Shown here in pieces: positions 1 to 8,754 of a stretch of DNA of 12,782 nt. Position 1 is the first letter of the stretch, and every line of letters begins with the position of its first letter. The position numbers and the translations under genes were made by a program. The notes below the pieces were generated by a model. It saw nothing but the letters and a program-made list of their open reading frames with translations. It did not search any database and had not been told where the DNA came from. Source of the DNA: Volvariella volvacea V23 (Eukaryota; Basidiomycota; Agaricomycetes; Agaricales; Pluteaceae); the NCBI GenBank assembly GCA_000349905.1, contig KB722736.1:1723450-1736231 (forward strand). The letters are read 5' to 3'.

Positions 1-280
1 CCATTATAACTACCAACTGGATGCTCTCCCAATGATTGAGCTCCAGCTGCACATCTCCCATAACTCTACTCCTGGTCATGTAAACGGGAGGCAAGGAATG
101 CAAGCTTTTGGCATAGCTCTTCAGCCGTAACATCAAGCCAGCCTTGCCCTTGGGATTGTCAAGGGTGAAAATGTGCTTGGTGGTGGGTTCACAAGTTCGG
201 GAATAAGTAATTTCTTGGTATAACAGCAAAGCATCATCATGATCAGGGTAATCTGGCACTGGTGTTGGAGTCTGTCTTGT
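1..280 (-). CDS. Arrestin-like N-terminal domain protein, partial (runs off left edge)
   Basis: Reading the minus strand from 280 down to 1 gives one open frame of 93 codons with no stop. It follows a good splice acceptor (TTCTTGCAG ending at 281). The frame starts TRQTPTPVPDYPDHDD and continues through HIFTLDNPKGKAGLMLRLKS, SLHSLPPVYM and GDVQLELNHWESIQLVVIMG. A proline-rich lead-in, a beta strand ending in an LKLKS-like segment, a 'lpvy...G.v.L.l' strand and a following 'I..v.v.i.G' strand are typical of the arrestin-like N-terminal domain proteins common in Agaricomycetes. Fungal alpha-arrestins generally act as adaptors for ubiquitin ligases in membrane-protein endocytosis, but this copy cannot be assigned a cargo. 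The start codon and first exon are uncertain. One candidate is a five-codon exon (MSHLK, 524-510) with a GTACAC donor in matching phase. The C-terminal part lies outside the window. The family call rests on remembered pattern, not alignment. Confidence 0.5.
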
Positions 281-1551
281 CTGCAAGAACAAAGGCTATC
301 ATTGAACCCAGTAAGATGTCCACTTGGTACTTTTCCCAGGTCAATGATAACATATGGGATGGTTTGTTCTTGCACCTTTTAATCTGTGAACACATAGCCT
401 CCTGTGATAGGATACTGTTGTTGTTCAATTCCTGTCCTTTCCTTGTTTCTCCCAACAAGAGTTACTTGCTGTTTGTGTGAGAATATCGGTATAAGCCCTT
501 CTGGTGTACCTTCAAATGTGACATTTGACAGACAAGTGTCTGTTGAATAGCAACATTGCAGGTATAAATTGAAGATTAATGATATTGTCCTTTGTGGTTA
601 GGCTCCCTTGCAATGATCGAGTCTTAGACCAACAAATCCCTATTGTCAGACCACTGAGACTCAGTCAGGCATCACAGACGGGTCCCCATGTCATGGAAAA
701 TCAACAGATTACCCCAGCAATAAAGCTATGCCTATTACTGGTTGCACTGCACCTTTACCATGCCACTGACAGGAACAATGCCGATCTGCGCTACCGACTT
801 GATCATGGTATGGTGCAATAAGTCACAATTTGAACCTCTGTTCCCCTCACGATCACCAATGCATAGTTTTGGACATGAGTTAATCCTTCCTCTTTCCACG
901 GGTTTATGTCGATGTTCGACAATGAATTGGCTAATGTATGTGACCGAACTCCATGGAAAGGCTATCGAAGGAACCAGCAAAAATAACAATCTGACACAGA
1001 TTGGAAATTCACGAGAACTAGCATTACAGAATGGGATGCAGAAAGTGCAGCACGTTCTGTACCTCTTGAATAAGACCTGCATAATGGGTGATCTCACGTA
1101 CAGCAACTACTCGAGCTCCAAACTTCTTCTGGGATCCGTGGCCAGCACCCGCCTCTACTCTTTCCCGTTTCGTTCTTCTACTGTGTAAATGAAGAGCCGT
1201 AAATCCACAATCCAATCATATCAAAGCCTTCATTCTCAGTTTATATTGTTATTTTGATTCATGCGATCTTGGTTCATTGTAGCACACTGCTCGAATTTGC
1301 TTTAGTTGTTGTCGACCTGAGAAAAGTACCAAGTAGATGTGCATACGTTGTGCTCTCCAGTTGCAAGTACATCAAACTACATCTGTTTGAGCACAAATTA
1401 TTTACACATCATCCATGTCAATATCTATACAAGAAGGATTGGTGGCTCAGTTCCCTAGACCACAAGATGTTGGAAAATGGGTGCACCAGCATTACAAGAA
1501 CCCAGATTCACAGCAATAGATATAAGTGTGTAGATGAACATGTGATTTATG
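281..1551. other. Region without a recognised gene
   Basis: About 1.27 kb in which I recognise no gene. Open stretches exist on both strands (for example plus 742-1188 and minus 735-1106), but they overlap each other. Neither shows a known domain, a recognisable splice pattern or a convincing start context. The first 230 bases or so are probably the intron and 5' part of the minus-strand arrestin-like gene. No tRNA-like box pair or transposon terminus was seen. Confidence 0.5.
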
Positions 1552-1630
1552 TTATAATATATAAGTATGCTTACACTTATAATATATAAGTATGCTTACA
1601 CTTATAATATATAAGTATGCTTACACTTAT
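1552..1630. repeat. 25-bp tandem repeat, 3.2 copies
   Basis: Three exact copies of a 25-bp unit occupy 1552-1576, 1577-1601 and 1602-1626, followed by the first four bases of a fourth copy. The unit begins TTATAATATATAAGTATG and ends CTTACAC. It is AT-rich, and TATAATATATA is itself a near palindrome. The perfect identity of the copies points to a recent expansion. No gene lies in it, so it is best called a minisatellite. Confidence 0.9.
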
Positions 1631-2947
1631 TTACATATTTACATCTGTGTACAACTTGCACGGTCGAGTGACCTTGCAAGCAAGGTAATTTCTTCCCGTC
1701 CCCATCATTCGTCATCCAGAAATCGTATTTACTACACCGATTTTACTATCCTTGAGCGAGGCCTATCTAAAACGGGATAGCTTCTCTGAGTCCAAATTCT
1801 GGAATAGATCGAGCTATGCATGACTGCGCACTGTGAATTCAATAGAGCAATTACTGGTACACAAAAAATTAGTGCAATATCCAGGTCTCTCGATACTCAC
1901 ACACCCTGGGAGCTTCCATGGCACGGTATTAATGGACATGCCTCTCGCTCCAAGTTAGTCTTTACAAGACATTGGGGAGGAACGGTAGCGGCGAATGAGT
2001 GGAGGTGAAAGAGAGAGTGTTTCCAAGGTTAGCTAGTGAGCGGAAAACGAAATCATACAGAGAGACTTTACTCACTTCTTTTTGTCATGGTGTCGTTTAA
2101 TTGAATTGTTCCGGTATCCTAAATTGTCCCAACGATAGTAATGTCTGGGTGGTGGTGGAAACTGGATGGCACTGGAGAGCGCATAATCAAAGCATATCAA
2201 TTGCAAAGTGGATAAAATTGGCTGAACCAGTTCTCGTTGGGCTTAAGCATGGAGGGCTCTTGCGCTCAGATTCGGCGTCCGCGTTACTATGTTGTATAAG
2301 GGGTTTGATAAAACCGCTAATTATCTATTACTCCCATGTTCAATCAGCTCTAGCTAGAACAAGCATCCGCATTGGGTGGCATCTCTTGCACTAGACTATC
2401 AGCTTTGCTAACACTTTGAGTGAGGAAGGGAGTGCCGAACGTTCGTACCGCGTATTACACAGAGGGAGGTCGGGGTTATACAAAAAAATACGAAAAGCCA
2501 AGACAGGATGGCAACGTGATCGACAATTCCACAGCATCGTGCATACAAGAGCACGCAGACTGGCACTCGATGAGGTTGGGAAAACCAGGTTGGGTCACTG
2601 CAAACACCATACTTTGCAACACAAAAGAAAAGATGACATGGAAAGGAAGGAAATGAACAATGAACTGAAGGAAAGAAGAGAAGTTTTTAAGAAAAAAAAA
2701 GGTGACGAGGAGAATCATAGAATCCGAGAAAGAGTAAACAATTTTTTTGTCAACGTCAACGTGGTCAACGGGGGTGCATGCACGGCTCAATCAATCAAAG
2801 GGGAAAAAAATCAACCAAACTCCCAGTTCGATCCCTGACAACTGGTTTCAAGAAACGACGCCCCACCTCCACTTCTCAGCCACTGTTGCCTATCCCTATT
2901 CCAACACCAGACCGCACATACCCGCCCCACCTGAACCAACACAAACA
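1631..2947. other. Intergenic region without a recognised gene
   Basis: About 1.3 kb with no supportable gene. From about 2,600 to 2,740 the plus strand is strongly purine-rich (repeated GAAAGGAA/GAAAAAAAA), and near 2,749-2,770 a GTCAACG element occurs three times. The right end should hold the 3' UTR of the minus-strand SPC2 gene. Open frames such as plus 2416-2838 are low-complexity by-products of the purine bias. Confidence 0.5.
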
Positions 2948-4578
2948 CTAATCCAGCTTTCCGTCAATAACCTCCTCCACCAGCCCCCCAACCCACTTCT
3001 CAAACGCCTCCTGATCCATAACGCCCTTTTCATCGAAAAATCTACTGTACCCCTCCGCGCTCTTCTTCCTCCCCTTGCCCAAAAGCGACTTGCCCCCGCT
3101 CGTCGAGCGGACATAGTTCAACGCGAGCTGATACGACGGCGGCTTGTTGCCTTGTGATTGGGCGGGCAGGGTCGATGACGAGATTGTTATTCTTTCGGTT
3201 ATGATCTATAGATGGACGGAGAGATGCCATGAGTGAGTGGGGGAGATAGATAGGACAAAGGAGGCGATGATAAGATGATAAGATGGAGAATTAAGCAACA
3301 GTCGAGATGACAGCGTGAGAAGAACGAGGGAAGTAAGCCGGGGTAAATAGCCCAGACGGTCAAACGGGACGAAAGAACGGAACGCCAGCCAAATCTGCTG
3401 CGACGGCGCAAGGCAAGGGGAAGAAGCCGGAACCGGAAATGAATCGGGCCAAAGGAGGATGGACATCCAAAAAAGAAGAGAGAATCACGAAATGGCGACG
3501 GAAAAGGCAATCCGACTGCCACGACAGCAGCCCTTTTTGAGACGTCACACGTCCACATAACCATAACGGTGGCACGTTTATGTTTCGCCACCAGAATGCG
3601 GAGAGGGTGGGGTTGGGCTGGAATTCAGTTTGGGCTCGGGGTTGTGTCATCGTGCATACCAATCGAGTTATGAAGATGTGATAGTGGCAACATTCCAGCT
3701 TGTTGCGTGGACTCATGGCAGAGGGCCGCGGAGGAAGGCGAGACGCATATAGACCACGGAAAAGGTGGGAGGAGGGACACAACAGAAATAGGGCTCACCC
3801 GCTTCGAGAAGGTTTTTCGCTTTCCAACGAAAATAGTTTCACCCTCGATGAAGTAGGCATAGAGTGTTTGGAGTGTTGTCAGGATGATGTACCTATTCGT
3901 CCAGGTCAGCCAAAGCGCAAACGGACGGAAAGGGAAGGAGAACGAGGGCATGACTCAGAGCGACGAGTATACCCAAAGTGGCGAACAATGCCGAGTGCTA
4001 ACGGAAGGAGGAAAGTACTCACAGAATCAATCCCGCCCATACGACGGGTTTAGACTCTTCAAACTCGACCTTGTAGCCATAAAGCGCAGTGCCAGCAGCA
4101 ACGAACACGCTCAGCCACCCCAGAGCAAGTCTGATATCCGTATGCCAATGGATCTGCTTGAACAGCTCCGGTCTTGACAGGTACTGCAACGCCAATAGCA
4201 AAGGCAACAGCAGCGACAATAGCAATGACACAGGTGTTAACCCAGCACAGCACATTCAACAAAATAAGCGACGGTTCAAATGGTGCACAAGCGTGCGCTG
4301 GCAACCAGACGTACACGTTTCAACGCATCATCACAAGCGTTCTTCAGCTCTGTGACGTTTGCATTGTTGATCTTCACCGTCTCCCTTTCTTCGGGCGGGA
4401 CGATGATGCTCAGCGGTCCTTTCGGACGTTCGGGAGAGCCAGGCGCAGATGAGCGTGTTGGCGATATTGTGCGGTTCGGGCTTGGTGTACGTGGGTGGAA
4501 CCCGTTGGTGCCGTTTGAGGGCGCAGTGGCAGAGGAGGAGGCGGTGTCGGTAGTGGCGAGGTTCTTTGATTTGGCCAT
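2948..4578 (-). CDS. SPC2: Signal peptidase complex subunit 2 (SPC25 family)
   Basis: Non-catalytic subunit of the ER signal peptidase complex, which removes signal peptides from secretory proteins during translocation. Four exons on the minus strand: 4578-4315, 4183-4023, 3892-3799 and 3205-2948, including the TAG stop. They join in frame to 258 residues through GT-AG introns (GTACGT, GTGAGT and GTGAGC donors). Residues 1-70 are a Ser/Pro/Thr-rich cytosolic tail, longer than usual. Then come the family signature INNANVTELKNACDDALKR, the DIRLALGWLSVFVAAG first membrane segment (about 105-126), YKVEFEESKP, and a second membrane hairpin segment (about 134-156). GETIFVGKRKTFSKR is followed by IITERITISSS and a C-terminal cytosolic domain with SYQLALNYVRSTSGGKSLLGKG and YSRFFDEKGVMDQEAFEKWV. 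Start: first ATG of the open frame (MAKSKNLATT). The gene is divergent from HEM14, 330 bp between start codons. Family assignment is strong; splice sites are inferred from conservation. Confidence 0.9.
3206..3798 (-). other. Long intron 3 of SPC2 (593 nt)
   Basis: The donor GTGAGC follows codon R173 (FSKR) and the acceptor CTATAG precedes IITERIT. Because FSKR-IITERIT is continuous in fungal homologues, no coding exon is expected inside. At 593 nt it is far longer than this gene's other introns (131 and 130 nt) and the HEM14 introns (191 and 53 nt). I looked for C/D-box or other structured-RNA signals and saw none that were convincing. A GACGTCAC half-CRE lies near 3541. Confidence 0.7.
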
Positions 4579-4908
4579 TTCGTTTGCTCTTTTTATGTTG
4601 GTGTTTTATCAGAGTCAGATAAGGTTCGGTGAGGTAGGTAGTGGTTGAGGTAATTAGAGTAAGGGCAAGGTCATAAAAAAGAGGTAAAAGGGGACAAGGA
4701 GGCAGGTGGGGGAGAGAGGAGCAGATGGAGAGGAGGAGAAAGTAGACGCCAAGACTTGTGTTGTTTTGGAGTTGATTCTGAATGTGTGCACGCGACGAGT
4801 ACCACGTGTCAACTCCTTTCGCTCAGGCTCACCCGCTCACCGACGTCGCCCGACATAACGTTAGCCGCACGACTTTACGTGTTGGCATCGTCCAAGACTG
4901 TGCAGGGC
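4579..4908. promoter_or_regulatory. Shared divergent promoter of SPC2 and HEM14
   Basis: 330 bp separate the two start codons, so both genes must share a bidirectional promoter region. The stretch 4680-4745 is almost pure purine on the plus strand (GGGGGAGAGAGGAGC and similar), a common feature of fungal TATA-less promoters. No TATA box is evident. The assignment follows from gene layout; no transcription start can be seen. Confidence 0.6.
4803..4808. promoter_or_regulatory. CACGTG E-box upstream of HEM14
   Basis: A perfect CACGTG palindrome, 101 bp before the HEM14 ATG. It is the core site for fungal bHLH factors (Cbf1/Pho4-like), and SREBP-type factors can bind related E-boxes. A single six-base match is weak evidence. 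The position in a short shared promoter makes it worth noting. Confidence 0.3.
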
Positions 4909-7000
4909 ATGCCACCGAGACATATCGCGGTGCTAGGCGCTGGGCTGACGGGGCTGTCGTCCGCGTTCCACCTCTCCCGGCGCTTCCCACAGACGCTCAT
5001 CACACTCGTCGAAAAACAACCCCGGGTGGGCGGTTGGGTGCGCAGCGAGCGCGTTCAAGTCACAGACGAAGATGGCGCCCCAACCAGCGTGTTGCTCGAG
5101 TCTGGTCCTAGGACGCTAAGACCCAACGCAAAGTCCGTCCTGGAATTAGTTGAGTCTGTTCCTTGTTGGCCCATCACGTCGTTATTATTGTATTGCCGTT
5201 ATCATCACTTTATCATTCCTCCTATTCCTTTCCTTTGATGTTGCCTCTTCAATCCATCCAATCCATTCTATCTAATTCACATGCAACCCAATCGCAAATC
5301 AAATTCTAACCACCCCTCCTCCATCCCCACGCAGTCCAGATTAACCTCCTCAGCCTCCACTCCGAGGTCATAACCACACCCAAATCATCGCCAGCGGCCA
5401 AATCCCGCTTCCTCAAGCTCCACCCTAACACTCTCGGTGTTGCCACCACGCACACCAAGACGCGTGATGGCATAAACGGGAACGGGGGCTTGACAGAAAT
5501 CCCAAGCACCCCCCTCGCCCTCCTCACATCCCCTCTCCGCTTCCTCTTCCTCAAATCCATCCTCTTTGAGCCGTTCAAATGGTCCAACCGGCCACCGCCA
5601 ATCTCAGGTAGCACACTAACAGCAAAGGACCACGACGAGTCGTTCCACGCGTTCCTCGCCCGCCGCTTTGGCCCAGCGTTTGCCACTACACTCGGAAGCT
5701 CCCTGATTCACGGGATATATGCGGCCGATTCGCGGAAGCTCAGTGTTCGAGCTGCTTTTCCCATCATGTTGGAGTTGGAAGAGCGTGGATGGGGGAGTTT
5801 AGTCAGAGGCGTTGCGAGCAGTGTGCTAAGGAGCGTATTTGGCCGTAGAAAGAGAGCGGATGAAAATGAGTACGAGCTTGGGAATGTGAAAGAACTGGTT
5901 AAAGACGCTGCCGTATTTTCGTTTAGGGATGGGATGGAGACGCTGCCTAGGGCTTTGGAGGCGTATTTGAGGGAGCGGGATAATGTCAGAATCGTACTTG
6001 ACACGGGGGTCACTAGTATTCGCCCAAGCGCGAGCGAAAGTGAAGGAAATAATGAGGATACGTTCGACGTACGCCATTCCCACTCGTTTTCAGTTTTACA
6101 TTTCCGCTAACGCGCATATAGGTGGTATTGGGCTCGGGAGAAACAATCACCGCGACGCACATAGTATCTACGATTGCGCCGCCGGTGCTATCCCGTCTCC
6201 TGCCCTCCTCTTCGTCATCATCACAAGAGTCGAGTTTACCCGCCATCCCGCATCTGACAGCAAACCCCTACTCCACCGTAACGGTCATCAACCTCATCTT
6301 CCCCTGCTCCCCGGATAAAATCCATCCCCCGGGTTTTGGATACCTCGTCCCCCGCCCACCGGGCGACTATCCTTCTCTTTCATCCTCTCCGGCCTTGCTA
6401 TCCCCTTTAGCACGGGAAGAGAAGAACGCAGTCGCCGCTAGCAGCGAATTGGGAACGAGCATAGGCGTTCTCGGCACCGTCTTTGACTCGTGCTCGCTCT
6501 CATCTCAAGACGAACCCTCGGGGGCAAAGGTCACCAAGCTGACGCTGATGACGGGCGGCCCTTATCCCGACTTTTTGCCTCCCGGCGTTTTCTCGAGCCC
6601 CGGGCCCAGCGCCGCCAGGGATACAACGGGGGACGAACGATGTGGCATCGCATCAGGACACATCCCACCGCTATCGTCCAAGTCTGCTCATCCATGGGCA
6701 AACGTCCCGCCGTTCCTGCACCCCGTTTTATCCCACCTTTCTTCTGCACTCCTCCCGCACACCTCCCCTGTGCGTCTGCCCGCTCCGGTGTACTATAAGA
6801 TAACTCGGAACGTCGAGTGTATACCCACGCTTCTCCCAGGACACCTGGATCGAGTCAAGGAGATGCAGATGGCTCTGTGGAGTGATGGCGGTCAGGGGCG
6901 GGGATGGAACGGGCGATTGGAGGTGATAGGAGCCGGTGTTGGCGGTGTGAGCGTTGGGGATTGTGTTGAAGCTGGGAGAAGAGTTGGGGAGCGGTGGTAG
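4909..7000 (+). CDS. HEM14: Protoporphyrinogen oxidase (heme biosynthesis)
   Basis: FAD enzyme that oxidises protoporphyrinogen IX to protoporphyrin IX, the penultimate step of heme synthesis, at the mitochondrial inner membrane. Exons 4909-5148, 5340-6068 and 6122-7000 join in frame to 615 residues; TAG stop at 6998. Intron 1 (191 nt) has GTTGAGT, a CTAAC branch site and a CAG acceptor; intron 2 is 53 nt (GTACGC...ATATAG). The N terminus MPPRHIAVLGAGLTGLSSA carries the dinucleotide-binding GxGxxG (residues 10-15), followed by LVEKQPRVGGWVRS and the LLESGPRTLRPNA substrate-domain motif. PAAKSRFL follows, then GSSLIHGIYAADSRKLSVRA (about 199-218). Residues near the C terminus include ECIPTLLPGHLDRV, and the end is VIGAGVGGVSVGDCVEAGR, the conserved second FAD-contacting segment (591 onward). 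Ser/Pro-rich loops in exon 3 make it longer than the usual 470-560. The frame stays open upstream to an ATG at 4756; I chose 4909 because the FAD motif starts at once after it and PPOX usually lacks a long presequence. Confidence 0.93.
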
Positions 7001-7071
7001 GCCCTGAATCATGGTTGCCACTTTTCGCGTAGAAATGGGTGGTGCTGTGTGCTGTACATCCACTCGGGTTA

Positions 7072-7084
7072 GGGGGGGGGGGGG
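7072..7084 (+). repeat. G13 homopolymer
   Basis: Thirteen consecutive G residues, preceded by CGGGTTA, sit about 70 bp past the HEM14 stop codon and probably in its 3' UTR. The run could form G-quadruplex structure in RNA. Homopolymers of this length are also prone to sequencing-length error. Confidence 0.8.
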
Positions 7085-7508
7085 TACGGCGTTAAGTTAT
7101 TCAAATAGACTCAGCTCATGCGATAATTCAAATAGCGAGTTTGATGGTGGGACATGTTTGGGGGAGGTGCTTCGCGTGTTGTTTCGACAGTATTTGAAGT
7201 CGGATTGTTCGCAAAGTGGGTAACGCGACAACTTGGACCACACTTGTGAAATGTTTTCGTACCCTCTGCTCTCATAACGCTAATCAATGGACGAGGAGCA
7301 GTCCACACACCCACTTCTCTCTGCAACTAAAGCTTGGGGCCCTATTGCGAATGGTTGGAGATCCAAGTCGGTAAAATGGCACAGAATACTGCCGATCCCA
7401 ATCATTGTCCCTCACGGCTCTCATCGCGCATATATGCCATAACATCTACAGTCACTTTTCTACTAATGTAGAACCAACGTAGAATCAAAACTGTCGCCAA
7501 GAGCAATC

Positions 7509-7514
7509 AAAAAA
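7509..7514 (-). terminator. Pol III terminator of minus-strand tRNA-Lys
   Basis: Six T residues on the minus strand, 7 nt past the 3' end of the tRNA. This is the expected RNA polymerase III stop. Confidence 0.8.
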
Positions 7515-7521
7515 GGAACTA

Positions 7522-7604
7522 GCCCACCGCGAGGGTCGAACTCGCAGCCTTCAGATGAATCCCACCTAAGAGTCTGACGCTCTATCCGATTGAGCTAGGC
7601 GGGC
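7522..7604 (-). tRNA. tRNA-Lys(CUU) with 10-nt intron, copy 1
   Basis: 83-nt gene that folds as a full cloverleaf. The acceptor stem is GCCCGCC with GGTGGGC (one G-U pair), and the D stem is GCTC/GAGC. The anticodon stem is TCAGA/TCTGA with loop C-U-CUU-A plus a final A, and the T stem is GCGAG/CTCGC with loop TTCGACC. The ten bases GGTGGGATTC after A37 interrupt the loop and are read as the canonical tRNA intron between positions 37 and 38. The A box (TAGCTCAATCGG) and B box (GTTCGACCC) are good. It is identical base for base, intron included, to the plus-strand copy at 8672-8754. Confidence 0.93.
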
Positions 7605-7998
7605 GGACACACGAGGGCACTTAAATAACAATAGGGCATAGTCTACCTCCTTTGTCCATTGTTTTTGTTTTCCCACACCTCTTCCCAATAGGGCTACCCC
7701 CAATCGCGGCCGGCGTAAGCCAAAGCGTGATGCGGCATCTAAGAACGCAGCGCAGTATCAGCCCCAGGCGTTGAAAAGCCACACCAGAAGAATCACCCAT
7801 CGTAGATATTTGCAAACGGCCGCGCTGCAAACCGCGAGAAAGCGCGCATGCTGCAGGAGCCCATAGACGACCTGAAGCTCAAGCTCGTCAAGTGAGATAG
7901 GTAGTAAGTGGCCGATCCTTTAGTATTGCCCTATGACTTGAACCCGGTTTTTCAGCACTGCACATCCAATCGTTGATAGCCACGGGTGAATACCCTCC
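7605..7998. other. Left half of the inter-tRNA spacer, no gene recognised
   Basis: About 390 bp with short coding-like stretches but frequent stops in every frame. For example, plus-strand codons from 7848 read MLQEPIDDLKLKLVK before a stop. This looks like decayed coding sequence, but I cannot name the parent gene. Confidence 0.35.
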
Positions 7999-8290
7999 TT
8001 CTCGGCCAGCCTAACGACTAGTGTTGGTGAAGAGCTACTCACCGCCATGCTCCTTGAAGCCCAAAATACGACGTTCTTTGCCGAAGAGATGAGCGGGGCG
8101 AGTCGATGTCGGCATCGTCTACGACTCTGAGTCGTCCCACCTAGTCGGCGACTGCTATGTTAAACGAATCGAGGAGTTGGTATAAAGCAGAGGACATTGC
8201 GATGCGTTCGCCTGGAAGGAGCTTCTATCGTGAGAAGGTGAACAAATTGTCATTCTCTCAGTAATGAGTGCGTCAGCACGTCAATCATGA
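7999..8290 (+). pseudogene. Degraded U2AF small-subunit-like (U2AF35) gene fragment
   Basis: The core is 8096-8164 on the plus strand, reading GRVDVGIVYDSESSHLVGDCYVK. Set against the conserved U2AF35 segment G-E-V-E-E-M-N-V-C-D...H-L-V-G-N-V-Y-V-K, it aligns without gaps and shares about 11 of 23 residues by eye, including VxD, HLVG and YVK. Just upstream, in another frame, lies NTTFFAEEMSG, resembling the FFEEVF helix that precedes this strand. Downstream, frames with stops give RIEELV and RSPGRSFYREKVNKLSF, loosely like the rest of the RRM. At least one frameshift (near 8090-8105) and several stops rule out an intact gene. U2AF35 recognises the AG of 3' splice sites, so a functional copy should exist elsewhere in the genome. 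The limits are approximate and the identification rests mainly on the core block. Confidence 0.4.
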
Positions 8291-8671
8291 CTCTGGTTCA
8301 CCAACCCGGCACACGACCTCAACCAGTTCCCTCGTTCTGCGCGAGCCGGACAGGATCTGGAGAGAAACCGCAAGAAATCTGGATTTCTATCCGGAGTAAC
8401 CAGGTCACATACCCGCCGCATCACGAGTCGTTAAGCAGCATATTATATTCGAGCAAAGTGCAAGGCACGAGCTATACTAACATCCGATTGAGTTATTTGT
8501 GTAGTAGAGCGTAGTCGCCGCACCTATCGTCCGCGCGATGGTGGACAGATCTATTTTTAGTACCAATTTTGATACGTCTTATCTCGTGCCAATTTCTGCC
8601 ACCCCAGCACTCCAAGTCTCCAAGTCCACCACAACCCTCTGTTAGGTTCCGCTAATGGGTCCTGCATGTCC
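8291..8671. other. Right half of the inter-tRNA spacer, no gene recognised
   Basis: 380 bp before the second tRNA. An open stretch exists (plus 8287-8514), but it has no recognisable domain. It may be a further decayed continuation of the U2AF-like relic (a frame near 8317 reads HDLNQFPRSARAGQDLERN), which I cannot verify. Confidence 0.3.
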
Positions 8672-8754
8672 GCCCGCCTAGCTCAATCGGATAGAGCGTC
8701 AGACTCTTAGGTGGGATTCATCTGAAGGCTGCGAGTTCGACCCTCGCGGTGGGC
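8672..8754 (+). tRNA. tRNA-Lys(CUU) with 10-nt intron, copy 2
   Basis: Perfect inverted copy of the tRNA at 7522-7604: same 83 nt, same CUU anticodon and same 10-nt intron GGTGGGATTC after A37. Identity stops close to the gene ends. Only a short GTCC before it and TAGTT after it are also shared, so the flanks have diverged while the gene itself is kept identical, by selection or gene conversion. It sits exactly at the edge of the AT-rich repeat region. Confidence 0.93.

Larger units (their letters stand above)
7001..7521. other. Intergenic region, HEM14 3' side
   Basis: About 520 bp between the HEM14 stop and the minus-strand tRNA. It must hold the HEM14 3' UTR, although no clean AATAAA is visible. 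A run of 13 G lies at 7072-7084. I see no gene or repeat family. Confidence 0.5.

Noticed and set aside
742..1188. 148-codon plus-strand open frame
   Set aside because: No recognisable domain. A 123-codon frame lies on the opposite strand over the same bases, and there is no promoter or splice context. Probably chance.
2069..2091. Minus-strand ATGACAAAAAGAA followed by GTGAGT, like the first exon of a ribosomal protein gene (MTKR-)
   Set aside because: I could not find any following exon with ribosomal-protein sequence on that strand within the next 500 bases.
2416..2838. 140-codon plus-strand open frame
   Set aside because: Composition is the Lys/Glu/Arg-rich output of a purine tract. No family resemblance, and it overlaps the expected SPC2 3' flank.
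3199..3782. Minus-strand open frames of 86-140 codons inside SPC2 intron 3
   Set aside because: They cross the intron in shifted frames, have no domain, and the flanking SPC2 exons join perfectly without them.
5708..6083. Minus-strand open frames overlapping HEM14 exon 2
   Set aside because: Shadows of the conserved PPOX coding sequence on the other strand.
7064..7084. Interstitial telomere-like GGGTTAGGG at the G13 run
   Set aside because: A single unit formed by adjacency to the homopolymer; no repeat array.
8287..8514. 75-codon plus-strand open frame between the tRNAs
   Set aside because: No domain, and it lies directly after a frameshifted relic in clearly decaying sequence; not supported as a gene.
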